Below are positions 41,043-50,035 of a DNA stretch of 64,000 nt, piece after piece. The stretch is from JBGPLJ01 sp963826145 (lineage in GTDB: Bacteria; Pseudomonadota; Gammaproteobacteria; Steroidobacterales; Steroidobacteraceae), in contig CAWGVW010000002.1 of NCBI GenBank assembly GCA_963826145.1, forward strand, positions 372,001 to 436,000, read 5' to 3'. Under the pieces are notes generated by a model that saw nothing but the letters and a program-made list of their open reading frames with translations, was not told the origin of the DNA and made no database searches. Position 1 is the stretch's first letter, and each line of letters starts with the position of its first letter. The position numbers and the translations under genes were made by a program.

Positions 41043-41597
41043 ATGCCCGCCGCCGACCGCGTTCAAGTCGATCTGATCCGCCATCCCCGGGGTGACATCC
41101 GCGAAGGCTGCTCCATCAGGGTGGCCTATCGCCTCGGTGAAGACCGGACTCTCGAACTTCAATATGTGCTGACGGGCCCGCTTGAGCACATACGCCTCCC
41201 GGATGAGCGTACAGCGGCACGTACCAACGAGCTGTGGAAGCGCACATGTTTTGAGGTCTTCATAGCCGTCGACGGCTCACCGGCTTACTTCGAGTTCAAC
41301 CTCTCGCCCTCCTCGGAATGGGCGTCCTATCGCTTCGACGCCCATCGTACCGGCATGACGGCCGTGTCCGCCGCGCGCTCGCCGGGCATCCGGACCGGCA
41401 GAAGCGTGGAACGGTTGCAGCTCGACGCGCGGCTGGCCCTCGATTCTATCGACGAACTCCGCGGACAGAGCCTGAAGCTTGCTCTCGCCGCCGTCGTCGA
41501 GTCCGACAGTGGTACGCTTTCGTACTGGGCGCTCAAGCATCCGGCCGAACGACCGGACTTTCACCACCCGGACAGCTTCGCCATTACGCTTCGATGA
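41043..41597 (+). CDS. DOMON-like domain protein
   Basis: 184 aa. No signal peptide. LWKRTCFEVFIAVDGSPAYFEFNLSPSSEWASYRF is characteristic of the DOMON-like group, a beta-sandwich fold related to carbohydrate- or heme-binding domains. Function unknown. It starts 9 bp after DUF971, and its stop overlaps the start of the DUF1343 gene by 4 bp (ATGA), so the two probably act together, perhaps on cell-wall sugars. Confidence 0.8.
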   Translation: MPAADRVQVDLIRHPRGDIREGCSIRVAYRLGEDRTLELQYVLTGPLEHIRLPDERTAARTNELWKRTCFEVFIAVDGSPAYFEFNLSPSSEWASYRFDAHRTGMTAVSAARSPGIRTGRSVERLQLDARLALDSIDELRGQSLKLALAAVVESDSGTLSYWALKHPAERPDFHHPDSFAITLR

Positions 41598-42805
41598 CAA
41601 TACGCTTCGGCATCGACCGCTTCCTCGAAGAACCCATCATTCGCCGCCCGCTTGCCGGCAAGCGCGTCGCGCTGCTCGGTCATCCAGCGTCCGTGACGTG
41701 GGAACTTGCGCACACGCTCGATGTGCTGGCGCGCTTGCCGGACGTCCGTCTCGCCGCCGCCTTCGGTCCCCAGCACGGGCTGCGCGGCGACAAGCAGGAC
41801 AACATGGTGGAATCACCGGACTACCAGGACCCGGTGCACCGGATTCCCGTGTTCAGCCTGTACGGGGAAGTGCGCCGGCCGACCGACGCGATGATGGACA
41901 GCTTCGACGCGCTCCTCATCGATCTGCAGGATATCGGCTGCCGCATCTACACGTTTGCAACGACGCTGCGCTACGTGCTCGAAGCGGCGGCGGCGAAGAA
42001 GAAGACCGTCTGGCTCCTCGATCGTCCGAATCCCGCCGGGCGACCCGTGGAAGGAATGCGGCTGCGCACCGGTTGGGAAAGTTTCGTCGGCGCAGGGCCC
42101 ATGCCCATGCGTCATGGCCTCACGTTCGGCGAGATGGCGCACTGGTTCATCCGCTTCGGGAAACTCGACCTCGACTTCAAGGTCGTCGAAATGCAGGGCT
42201 GGCGACCGGGAGAACCGCCGGGGTTCGGCTGGCCGCTCGGCGAACGCACGTGGATCAATCCGAGTCCCAATGCACCGAATCTCTCGATGGCGCGCTGTTA
42301 CGCCGGCACCGTGATGGTCGAAGGCACGACGCTGTCGGAAGGGCGCGGCACGACGCGGCCGCTCGAAGTCTTCGGCGCACCGGATCTGGACGTAAAAGCG
42401 GTCGTCAAGGAAATGAACCGCCTTGCGCCGGATTGGCTCGCGGGCTGCCGGCTGCGCCCCTGCTGGTTCGAGCCGACGTTCCACAAGCACGCCGGGAAGC
42501 TGTGTTCGGGACTTCAGATCCACGTCGAGGACGAAAGCTACCGGCACGCGGAGTTTCGGCCGTGGCGGCTGATGGCTCTCTTCTTCAAGGCGTTGCGTCG
42601 CCGGCGGCCCGACTACGATCTGTGGCGCGAATTCCCCTACGAGTATGAGCCTGGCAAGCTCGCGATCGACGTCATCAACGGCAGCGACCTGCTGCGCAAA
42701 TGGGTCGACGATCCGGCGGCGACGCCCGCCGACCTCGAATTGATGGCGAGCACGGACGAAACCGCCTGGACGGCGGTCACCGCCGCCGATCGCATCTACT
42801 ACTAG
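41594..42805 (+). CDS. DUF1343 / NamZ-like exo-beta-N-acetylmuramidase family protein
   Basis: 403 aa. FGPQHGLRG, LIDLQDIGCRIYTFATTLRY, LDRPNPAGRPVEG and EGTTLSEGRGTTRP are hallmarks of DUF1343, renamed glycoside hydrolase family GH171 after Bacillus NamZ, which removes terminal MurNAc from peptidoglycan fragments. There is no signal peptide here, suggesting cytoplasmic muropeptide recycling. The exact specificity is inferred from the family. It converges with the DUF885 gene, the two stops overlapping by 4 bp. Confidence 0.88.
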   Translation: MTIRFGIDRFLEEPIIRRPLAGKRVALLGHPASVTWELAHTLDVLARLPDVRLAAAFGPQHGLRGDKQDNMVESPDYQDPVHRIPVFSLYGEVRRPTDAMMDSFDALLIDLQDIGCRIYTFATTLRYVLEAAAAKKKTVWLLDRPNPAGRPVEGMRLRTGWESFVGAGPMPMRHGLTFGEMAHWFIRFGKLDLDFKVVEMQGWRPGEPPGFGWPLGERTWINPSPNAPNLSMARCYAGTVMVEGTTLSEGRGTTRPLEVFGAPDLDVKAVVKEMNRLAPDWLAGCRLRPCWFEPTFHKHAGKLCSGLQIHVEDESYRHAEFRPWRLMALFFKALRRRRPDYDLWREFPYEYEPGKLAIDVINGSDLLRKWVDDPAATPADLELMASTDETAWTAVTAADRIYY

Positions 42806-44568
42806 AGGATCGAACCCTCTTCGCCGAGCATTGCACGGCGGATGAGCGGCAGCGGCAGCGGGCCCAGCTTGATGAACGCGTCGTGGAAGCCCTGCAGCGT
42901 GTACGCGGCGCCCATCTTCGCTTTGTAGTCGTCGCGCAGCTTCAGGATCATGAGCTTTCCGAGCGTGTAGTAGCCGTAGAGCGCATCGGACGTGCCACGC
43001 TTCGCTTCGGAGACCGCGATCGGATGCGGCTGATGACCGGCCGTCTCGAAGAGTTTTGTCGCCTCCTCCACGGTCATGCCCTGCGTGTGCATCTTGATGC
43101 CGACGATGAAGCGCACGTCGCGCAAGAGCGCATCCTGCAGCTGCGCGAGTCGATAGGAAGGATCGTCGGCGTGAAAGCCTTCATCGAGCATCATCTGCTC
43201 GCAGTAGTGCGCCCAGCCCTCGACATTGGTGGCCGCACCGAAGACCTTGCGGGCATCCGACGGAAACTGCTTCGCATAGAGGAACTGCGTGTAGTGGCCG
43301 GGGTACACCTCGTGTACCGACACGTTGCTGATGCCCGCGAAATACCATTGCCGCATGAAATCCGCCTTCTCGGCGGCGGACGCATGCGCATCCGGAAGCG
43401 TCATGTTGTAAAAGCCACCGAGCTGTGCCTTTTCAAAGGGTCCGGGCGTGTCCATGGACGCCGACGTCGTCGAGCGCATGAAGGGCGGTGACTCGATGAC
43501 CTTGGCAGGTTCACCGGCGGGAATCGTCAGGATGTGATGGTCGGTGATGTACTGGCGAATCGAGTCGAGTGTCGCCTGCGTCGTCGCGAGCAGCTCTTCC
43601 GCCTTCGGATGTTTTGCTTCGATCGCCTGCAACACCAGATCCGCGCTCTTCTTCGGATCGATCGTGTGCGCAAGCGCCTGAAAGGCCGCTTCGTTCTTCG
43701 CGAGGTCGCCTTGCGCGATGGCGAGGAGCTTATCGATGGGAATGTCGACCATCTCCTGGGCCGCGAACGCCTTGCTCCAGGTTTCCGCCCCGAAGGCATA
43801 GTCGGGCTTCGATGCAGGCAGCACCGTCTTCTTGAGATAGTTCTTGTAGTCACCGAGCGCGGTGATCACCGCGTCGTTCGCCTGCTTGAATTCGGCAAGC
43901 AGCGCCGCGTCCTTTACGCTCGTGAAGGCAGCGGGCAGGTCGTTTTTCAGCAGGCTGATGTTGCCGTCGATCTGCTCGATGGCGATCTGCGTATAGATCG
44001 TCACGGGTGTCTTCAGATTCTTGCGCGCCTCGATGAGCGTCGCGGGCATTTTCTTCTCGCGCGCGATGACTGACTTCAGGCGAACGTCCGCCGGAGCATA
44101 GTCGCGCTTCATGATGGCGTAGGCAGCGTTGGTAATGCCGCTCGAATAGACGTCCGGATCCTTCTGCCACATGCGGATCGTGTCGATCGAAAGCGCTGCG
44201 TCCTTCATTGCGAGGATCAGGAATTCCCGATCGAGCGCGCGGTCGGGTGTCAATGTTGCAGGGTCGATCGCCTGCAGCTCGTCGCGAAATTTGTTGACAG
44301 CAGCAAGCTCCGCTTGCATGCCGGCCTCGGATGCGTCCTCCAGCTGATCGTCGAACTCGTGGAAGCCGAGATCGGTCGCGGCGCTCGGATTGCGGACGTT
44401 GTTGTCCTGGATGATGGCCTTTTCGAGCTCAGCGAACGCCGCATCGCCGGAGCCCGCGACCGGAGCTGGCGGCGGTGGCGGCTCAGATGAGCAGGCCGCA
44501 GCCAACAGGGCGGCGCTGACGAGTGCAGCCGGAAGGGACAGGAATCGGCGAACGGAGGTGTTTTTCAT
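42802..44568 (-). CDS. DUF885 family lipoprotein, probable metallopeptidase-like
   Basis: 588 aa from the ATG at 44568, chosen because it directly precedes a lipoprotein signal (FLSLPAALVSAALLAAAC); an ATG at 44595 adds nine residues. The zinc-type motif HEVYPGH lies near residue 415 in SNVSVHEVYPGHYTQF, as in DUF885 proteins, which resemble carboxypeptidase-like gluzincins. It is predicted to be periplasmic, lipid anchored. A run of prolines follows the lipobox Cys. Substrate unknown. Confidence 0.88.
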   Translation of the reverse strand: MKNTSVRRFLSLPAALVSAALLAAACSSEPPPPPAPVAGSGDAAFAELEKAIIQDNNVRNPSAATDLGFHEFDDQLEDASEAGMQAELAAVNKFRDELQAIDPATLTPDRALDREFLILAMKDAALSIDTIRMWQKDPDVYSSGITNAAYAIMKRDYAPADVRLKSVIAREKKMPATLIEARKNLKTPVTIYTQIAIEQIDGNISLLKNDLPAAFTSVKDAALLAEFKQANDAVITALGDYKNYLKKTVLPASKPDYAFGAETWSKAFAAQEMVDIPIDKLLAIAQGDLAKNEAAFQALAHTIDPKKSADLVLQAIEAKHPKAEELLATTQATLDSIRQYITDHHILTIPAGEPAKVIESPPFMRSTTSASMDTPGPFEKAQLGGFYNMTLPDAHASAAEKADFMRQWYFAGISNVSVHEVYPGHYTQFLYAKQFPSDARKVFGAATNVEGWAHYCEQMMLDEGFHADDPSYRLAQLQDALLRDVRFIVGIKMHTQGMTVEEATKLFETAGHQPHPIAVSEAKRGTSDALYGYYTLGKLMILKLRDDYKAKMGAAYTLQGFHDAFIKLGPLPLPLIRRAMLGEEGSIL

Positions 44569-44601
44569 GGTATCGATCATAGTTTCAGTACTCATGGCGC
44601 G

Positions 44602-45916
44602 TCACGGCCGATGCGACGAAGCGTTTCGTCGTGCGACGACCGCGAATATCGCCGCGACCACCACGACGAATCCGAGCGTCACGAGCTGTTCGCGCGGCGA
44701 CAGGGTCCACAGCAGGTAGGCGATGAGCACGATCGCGAGAAGCGGCACGACGGGCCCGCCGGGCACAACGAACGGTTTGCCTTCCGTCGCGATGTTCCGT
44801 GCACGCATCCTGAGTACGCCGCAGCAACAGATGAAATAGAGAATGAGCGTACCCGCGCTCGACATGATCGCGAGTTGCTTGAACGTGCCGGAGAGCGCAA
44901 GTGCGGAACAGACGACCGCGTAGACAAGAATCGCGACATAGGGCGTGCCGAACCGCGGATGCACCGAGGCAACTGCCTTCGGGAGCTGTCCCTGCCCCGC
45001 GAACGCGAACAGCACGCGCGGAGATGAAAGCACGTCCGCGGCGATGCACCCACCTGCAGACAGCGCCATCGTCGTCAGCAGCAGCGCGCCGCCCCAGGGT
45101 CCAAAGACGATCTTGGCCACTTCCACCAGCGGCGCCTTGGAATCCTTGAGCGCGTCCCCGAGCGTTCCCTGCGAAACGAGCTGAAGACCGACATAGAGGA
45201 CCGTGATGATCGTGAGCCCCAGCAGGATACCAAGCGGCACGGTGCGCGACGGACGGACGAGCTCGCCGCTCATGCTGAGCGCACATTCGACGCCGATGAA
45301 GGCATAGAAGAGCAACACCGATGCCTCGCCGACGTTCTTCAAGGACGGCATCTCCGTCCAGCGCAGCTGCAACGGGGTCTATGAAGAACGCGCCAACGAC
45401 GACGAGCAGCACGAGCGGCGCAATCTTGATGATCGTCATAAAGACGGAGAAGCGCACGCCGTAGCGCACGCCCCGGATATTGATGAGGGCGACCAGCGCG
45501 AAGATGACGAGAATCACGACGACGCGGATCGCGGGCGTCGCGAGCGCAGGGACTACCTCTCCCAACGTATCGACGAGCAGATTCACGATGCCTGCGGTGG
45601 CGCTCGCACCGCTTGCCATCCATAGCAGGGTTCCGGCCACGCCGCCCGCGATCGGACCAAAGGGTACCGAGACATAGGCGTAGAGTCCGCCGGCGTGGCC
45701 GACGCGACTGCCAGCTTCTGCCAGGCACAACCCCACGAGGCCGAAAAGTACGGCACATACGGCGTAGGCAAGGACTGCAGCATGCCCAAGCGCTGCGGCG
45801 ACCCCGGCAGGCAATCCGAAAATGCCCACGGCGATCGTGAGGTTCACGGCGTTGAAGCCGAGCGCGCCGACACCGACCACGCGTTTGAGGGAAGCCGTAT
45901 CGGTCGTCGTGTTCAT
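44602..45916 (-). pseudogene. APC-family amino acid permease, frameshifted
   Basis: Two reading frames together make one permease of about 437 residues. The first (from the ATG at 45916) encodes the first six helices to GAFFIDPV; the second (from near 45372) continues as LQLRWTEMPSLKNVGEASVLLFYAFIGVE to the C-terminus at 44602. The switch lies at a run of four C on the coding strand (45374-45377); removing one C restores an uninterrupted permease (I-D-P-L-Q-L-R-W). It is either a recent inactivating mutation, phase variation or an assembly error. As an APC member it would import amino acids. The start overlaps the upstream esterase stop (ATGA). Confidence 0.85.
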
Positions 45917-47034
45917 TGCTTGGGTACGCTCTTGAAGAATGCCCAGATTTCCTCGTTGCCGTCGAACTCCTGGGTGATTCGTCCGACGAGAAACTCACCG
46001 AGATTTTTCGCGCCGCGTGGCCAGTTGTGACCGCCGCCGAGGATCTCGTAGAGCTGCACTTGCGCACCCGCCGTGCAATTCACGGCGCGATGGCGCTTAA
46101 GGCTCGTTCCATCGTCGGGCTCCTTGTTGAGCTCCGGCTCGTCAAAGCGGACCGTGCAGCCATCGAGCTCGATCCATTTCTCGAAGCTTTGAACCGCGGA
46201 CCAGGTCTGGCCGCGCTTGATGCCGAGCGCGCTGACGTAGCCGCCGTTCCAGGGGACGAGCGGATCTTCGGTTCCATTCAAGATGGCGATCGACACAGGG
46301 CGCTTGGGCTTGCAGCGGGACCCAAGATCGACAGAGAGCCCCGCCACAACCGGCGCGGCGGCGAGAAACGTATCAGCGGCATCGCAGGCGAGGCGAAACG
46401 ACATGAAGCCGCCGTTTGACATCCCGGTCACGAAGACGCGCTGGCGGTCAATTGAATGCTCGCTTGAGATCTTCTCGACCAGCGCCGTCAGGAAGCCGAC
46501 GTCGTCGATGTTCTCCTTGAAGGCCCGCGAATTGACCTCGCTCCGGCCATCGTTCCAGTTGTGATCGACGCCGTCGGGATAGAGGACGATGAGTCCGTCG
46601 CGATCGGCAATGCGGTTGAAGCCGCCCTTGGTCACGAGTTCCTGCCCGCTGCCGGAGCCGCCGCCGCCATGGAGCACGAGAACGAGCGGCGCCGGATTCG
46701 CAATCTTCGACGGCACATAGATACGATAGGTGCGCTTGAGGCCGCCGGCCTCGATCGATTCACAGCGGCTTTCGACGGTTCCGCTCAACTGGCGCCCGCG
46801 CGAGGAGAGGCACTCTTCGGCGTGCAATGACGCCGAGAGCAGGAAAATCAGCAGGCCGCCGAACGCGGTCTTCGGATAGCCGGGCGGACCTTTTCGTTCT
46901 TCTCGTCGCACCTGGCGGGCAGGGTCGCAAATCCCGCGCGCATTCACAATGCGCGCATCGAGTGCAAAGCCCCGCGCGAGCGCACCGGATTCGCCCGCCC
47001 GCGCGGCGGAAGTTCCGCTAACTCCCTGATTCAC
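45913..47034 (-). CDS. Secreted PHB-depolymerase/feruloyl-esterase-like hydrolase (LpqC type)
   Basis: 373 aa as drawn, but the first about 40 residues look non-coding: a signal peptide (AFGGLLIFLLSASLHA) occurs around residues 57-72, so a GTG at 46911 is a likelier start. The mature enzyme has LVLHGGGGSGSG, the nucleophile motif GMSNGG in VTGMSNGGFMSF, Asp in NGTEDPLVPW and His in GGGHNWPRG, the esterase family that includes PHB depolymerases and feruloyl esterases. It should be a secreted esterase; the polymer it attacks is not predictable. Confidence 0.82.
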   Translation of the reverse strand: MNQGVSGTSAARAGESGALARGFALDARIVNARGICDPARQVRREERKGPPGYPKTAFGGLLIFLLSASLHAEECLSSRGRQLSGTVESRCESIEAGGLKRTYRIYVPSKIANPAPLVLVLHGGGGSGSGQELVTKGGFNRIADRDGLIVLYPDGVDHNWNDGRSEVNSRAFKENIDDVGFLTALVEKISSEHSIDRQRVFVTGMSNGGFMSFRLACDAADTFLAAAPVVAGLSVDLGSRCKPKRPVSIAILNGTEDPLVPWNGGYVSALGIKRGQTWSAVQSFEKWIELDGCTVRFDEPELNKEPDDGTSLKRHRAVNCTAGAQVQLYEILGGGHNWPRGAKNLGEFLVGRITQEFDGNEEIWAFFKSVPKQ

Positions 47035-47113
47035 CGTCGCCGCGGGGCTGGCATGGGGCTTGCTATCCAGGAATCATTGCAGCGGCGATTCCCCCCATTC
47101 TCGTCGCGGCAAC

Positions 47114-47147
47114 GCGTGCGGGCAGGTCATGCCTCCCGCACGCTTTT
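47114..47147 (+). terminator. Terminator-like hairpin, plus orientation
   Basis: GCGTGCGGG (47114-47122) pairs with CCCGCACGC (47135-47143), followed by TTTTCTATT. The orientation (plus) does not match the neighbouring minus-strand genes, so its role is unclear; it lies in the 134-bp gap between the esterase and YciI genes. Confidence 0.4.
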
Positions 47148-47168
47148 CTATTGAACTCGCTCCCGCAG

Positions 47169-47468
47169 CTACTGGCGGATCGGATTCATCGCAGCGGAAC
47201 CCGCCACCGTGTTCCATCCGCGGATGCGCCAGCGCGTGACAAGGCCGTTGATCACATAGGGGTCCGCTTTTGCGAATGCCTCTGGCACCGCCGGTGATTC
47301 ACAGGCGAAGAGAATCGCCGCGCCGTCGGCCGGATCGTCGTACGCGCCGCCGAGCACAAGTTCGCCGCGCTCGTGCGACGCCCAGGCATGTTTCAAGTGC
47401 AGCCCCCGGAATTGTCCACGGCGGGCGAGATAGTCGGCGGTGTATTCATAGAACATCAGGTAGTGCAT
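47169..47468 (-). CDS. YciI-like family protein
   Basis: 99 aa from the ATG at 47468. MHYLMFYEYTADYLARRGQFRGLHLKHAW and VLGGAYDDPADGAAILFACES match the YciI fold, a small ferredoxin-like domain with a conserved His-Asp pair; related proteins act as dehalogenase-like or dimeric alpha-beta barrels. No specific function is assigned. It overlaps the preceding GNAT gene by 23 bp, indicating co-transcription. Confidence 0.85.
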   Translation of the reverse strand: MHYLMFYEYTADYLARRGQFRGLHLKHAWASHERGELVLGGAYDDPADGAAILFACESPAVPEAFAKADPYVINGLVTRWRIRGWNTVAGSAAMNPIRQ

Positions 47469-47976
47469 CGCGAAGTACCTCGAAACGAATAACGCCAGGT
47501 TCAGATCCGCCGTCAGTGAAGCGGAAGCCGCATTTCTTGAGAACGCCGATCGAGGGGGCGAGCTCGGGCAGTGTTTCGGCAATCACCCGTCGCACGCGGC
47601 TCGATGCGAATGAATGCCGGAGCAGCGCTCGCACCACCTCGGTTGCATAGCCTTGCCGCTGATGATCGCTGACGATACCGTAGCCGAGCTCGACGGTGCC
47701 GTCTGCCGACGGCGGGCCCTTGTAACCGGTCGTGCCGACGAGCACGCGCTCGCGTCCCGCCGTTAGCAACACGAAATACATCCACCACTCGAATCCGTCC
47801 GGTCCCGGCGGCCGGCGTTCGAGCGAGTACTCAAGCGCCGTGCGATCGAGGTATTGCGGCGGCCAGGTATCGGGGACGACGGCAGCCAGGCTTTCCGCAA
47901 GGGCAGCGCGCCCCGCGAGCGCCGCGCGCAGCATTGCGGGTTCCGCTGCGACGAGTTCGAGCCTTGCGGTCTTCAC
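47446..47976 (-). CDS. RimJ/RimL-type GNAT acetyltransferase
   Basis: 176 aa from a GTG at 47976 (VKTARLELV, the usual GNAT start). An ATG at 48051 would add 25 non-conserved residues and overlap the divergent VOC gene start. The acetyl-CoA loop is SDHQRQGYATEVVRALL, followed by RRVIAETLPELAPSIGVLKKCGFRF. These enzymes acetylate protein N-termini, antibiotics or small amines. Substrate unknown. Confidence 0.85.
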   Translation of the reverse strand: MKTARLELVAAEPAMLRAALAGRAALAESLAAVVPDTWPPQYLDRTALEYSLERRPPGPDGFEWWMYFVLLTAGRERVLVGTTGYKGPPSADGTVELGYGIVSDHQRQGYATEVVRALLRHSFASSRVRRVIAETLPELAPSIGVLKKCGFRFTDGGSEPGVIRFEVLRDALPDVL

Positions 47977-48049
47977 GATTTCAGCTCTCGCTTGACCCGG
48001 CCCGCGTTCCCGCGAAGACTTCCCCGCCGCGCCATTCGAGGGGCTTGCC

Positions 48050-48466
48050 ATGCCGCTGACGAAGATGGAGCACTATCTCGTGCTCACAAACGATATCGAG
48101 AAAACACGGGATTTCTACTGCGACGTACTCGGGATGCGGGTCGGCTTGCGGCCGCCGCTCGAATTCGACGGCTACTGGGTGTACCTCGGCGATGTGCCGG
48201 TGATTCATATCGGCGAATGGCGCAGCTATACGAAGCATTCGGAATCTCTCGGTATTCCCGTTACGAAGCCGGCGCCCGGCACCGGACCGCTCGATCACAT
48301 CGCCTTCAACGGTGTCGACTTCGAGGAGATCGCAGCGCGCCTCGCAAAGCACGGCGTGAAGGCGGGGCTCAACGTGGTTCCGGGCAATGGCTTGAGGCAA
48401 CTCTTCTTCAACGATCCTAACGGCATCAAGATCGAAATCAACATAGCCGGTACCGGGATTGGATAA
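48050..48466 (+). CDS. VOC-superfamily protein (glyoxalase/dioxygenase fold)
   Basis: 138 aa. Single vicinal-oxygen-chelate domain: MEHYLVLTNDIEKTRDFYCDVLGMRVG, VPVIHIGEW, LDHIAFNGVDFEEIAARL, FFNDPNGIKIEIN. Candidate metal ligands are His8, a His in the VIHIGE strand, and Glu in IEIN. The last six residues (AGTGIG) and the stop are encoded by the left arm of a 74-bp hairpin repeat, so the original C-terminus has been altered. Reaction unknown. Confidence 0.85.
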   Translation: MPLTKMEHYLVLTNDIEKTRDFYCDVLGMRVGLRPPLEFDGYWVYLGDVPVIHIGEWRSYTKHSESLGIPVTKPAPGTGPLDHIAFNGVDFEEIAARLAKHGVKAGLNVVPGNGLRQLFFNDPNGIKIEINIAGTGIG

Positions 48467-48522
48467 CTGGGACTTTGTGTCGCAGCAGTCCAGCAAAGCC
48501 CCAGTTATCCAATCCCGGTACC
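48449..48522. repeat. 74-bp stem-loop repeat, copy 2 (GGTACC family)
   Basis: GGTACCGGGATTGGATAACT begins the left arm (48449-48471), perfectly complementary over 23 bp to 48500-48522. The pairing continues inward for six more positions with one mismatch. Same total length and closely related arms as the copy at 33284-33357. It supplies the stop codon of the preceding VOC gene. Confidence 0.95.
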
Positions 48523-48535
48523 TCTAAGGTGCTTT

Positions 48536-48961
48536 ATGGAACAACGACCTCCCTTGCCGCCATTCACGCTCGAAACGGCCCGCCAGAAGATCAAGGCCGC
48601 GGAAGATGCCTGGAACACGCGCGATCCCCACCGCGTTGCGCTCGCGTACACGGCGGACTCCGAGTGGCGCAACCGCTCCGAGATCTTCTCTGGGCGCGAG
48701 GCCATCCGGGAATTCCTGCGCCGCAAGTGGGCGAAGGAGCTCGACTACCGCCTGCAGAAGGAGCTCTGGTGCTTCCTCGACAACCGCATCGCCGTGCGCT
48801 TCGAATACGAGTGGCACGACGACTCCGGCAACTGGTACCGCTCGTACGGCAACGAAAACTGGGAATTCGCCGCGGACGGCCTCATGCAGAAGCGCTTCGC
48901 GAGCATCAACGACCTGCCGATACGCGAGAGCGAGCGCAAGTTCCGCTGGGAGCGAAAGTAG
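48536..48961 (+). CDS. DUF1348 / SnoaL-like NTF2-fold protein
   Basis: 141 aa. PPFTLETARQKIKAAEDAWNTRDPHRVALAYTADSEWRNR and WYRSYGNENWEF are characteristic of DUF1348, an NTF2-like cone fold. Family function is undefined; members are small cytosolic proteins, sometimes near stress genes. It lies 14 bp after a hairpin repeat, which forms its upstream region. Confidence 0.88.
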   Translation: MEQRPPLPPFTLETARQKIKAAEDAWNTRDPHRVALAYTADSEWRNRSEIFSGREAIREFLRRKWAKELDYRLQKELWCFLDNRIAVRFEYEWHDDSGNWYRSYGNENWEFAADGLMQKRFASINDLPIRESERKFRWERK

Positions 48962-49009
48962 CTCTTACGTGCGGGTGTATCATCACGGCGTTCGAATCGA
49001 GGCCGCTCC

Positions 49010-49609
49010 ATGAGTACCAAGGATCCGCGCGTCGACGCCTACATCCGCAAATCCGCGCCGTTTGCCCAGCCGATCCTCGAGCACCTGCGCGCCGTTGTGC
49101 ACGCAGCGAGCCCGAAGATCGAGGAGGCGATGAAATGGAGCTTCCCGCACTTCATGTACAAGGGGATGCTCTGCGGGATGGCGGCCTTCAAGGGGCACGC
49201 GACCTTCGGTTTCTGGAAGGGCTCGCTCATCGTGGATCGCGACGGCAGGCCGGCGAATGAGGCGATGGGCCAGTTCGGACGCATCACCTCGCTCAAGGAT
49301 CTGCCGCCGAAGAAGGTGCTGATCGGCTACGTCCGGGAAGCCATGCGGCTGAACGACGAGGGTGTGAAATCACCGGCGCGCGCGAGACCGAAGGCTCCGC
49401 GGCCGATCGTCGTGCCGCCCGATCTCGCACAGTTGCTCAGCAAGGATGCGAAGGCACGCGCGATGTTCGACAAGCTCACCCCCAGCCACCGGCGCGAGTA
49501 CTGTGAATGGATCGCCAGCGCGAAACGCGAAGAAACCCGTGCGCGCCGGCTCGCGACCGCGATGGCCCAGATCGCCGAGGGCAAGCCACAGAACTGGAAA
49601 TACATGTAG
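49010..49609 (+). CDS. DUF1801 plus YdeI/OmdA-type domain protein
   Basis: 199 aa. Residues 1 to about 115 are a DUF1801 domain (LEHLRAVVHAASPKIEEAMKWSFPHFMYKG; FGFWKGSLI). The C-terminal part (about 135-199, PPDLAQLLSKDAKARAMFDKLTPSHRREYCEWIASAKREETRARR) is the YdeI/OmdA bacteriocin-protection-like domain. Some relatives affect resistance to cationic peptides, but no mechanism is known. It is followed at 9 bp by the DUF3052 gene. Confidence 0.87.
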   Translation: MSTKDPRVDAYIRKSAPFAQPILEHLRAVVHAASPKIEEAMKWSFPHFMYKGMLCGMAAFKGHATFGFWKGSLIVDRDGRPANEAMGQFGRITSLKDLPPKKVLIGYVREAMRLNDEGVKSPARARPKAPRPIVVPPDLAQLLSKDAKARAMFDKLTPSHRREYCEWIASAKREETRARRLATAMAQIAEGKPQNWKYM

Positions 49610-49618
49610 CTCGGGGCA

Positions 49619-50035
49619 ATGGCAGGATACTCAGGGACACCGCTCGCGAAGAAGCTCGGCATCTGGGAAGCCTGCGAACTTTATCCGGTCGGCGCGCCGT
49701 CGAATTATCGAAAGCTCCTCGCTCCGCTACCGAAGAACGTGCGCTTCTCGCGCCGCCTCACGACGTCGACCGACATCGTGCACCTCTTCACGCGGCGGCG
49801 CGCCGATGTCGAGAGCTATCTCGGCGAGTGGTATGGGCGCCTCAAGAGCGATGGCTGTGTCTGGGTTTCATGGCCGAAGAAATCGGCCGGCGTCCGAACG
49901 GACGTGACGGAAGATGTCATTCGGGAGGTGGCGCTGGCGATCGGTCTCGTCGACGTGAAGGTCTGCGCCGTCGATGAGACCTGGTCGGGCCTGAAGCTCG
50001 TCATCCGCAGGGAAAACAGGAGCAAACGGAGCTGA
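49619..50035 (+). CDS. DUF3052 family protein
   Basis: 138 aa. AGYSGTPLAKKLGI and WVSWPKKSAGVRTDVTEDVIREVALAIGLVDVKVCAVDETWSGLKLVIRR match DUF3052, a small family without assigned role. No signal peptide. It overlaps a probable CTG start of the following MFS gene (CTGA at 50032-50035), so the two are likely translationally coupled. Confidence 0.87.
   Translation: MAGYSGTPLAKKLGIWEACELYPVGAPSNYRKLLAPLPKNVRFSRRLTTSTDIVHLFTRRRADVESYLGEWYGRLKSDGCVWVSWPKKSAGVRTDVTEDVIREVALAIGLVDVKVCAVDETWSGLKLVIRRENRSKRS

Noticed and set aside
41318..41593. A 92-codon extension of the DUF1343 gene
   Set aside because: It overlaps the DOMON-like gene in another frame; the ATG at 41594 gives the ATGA coupling and a normal DUF1343 N-terminus.
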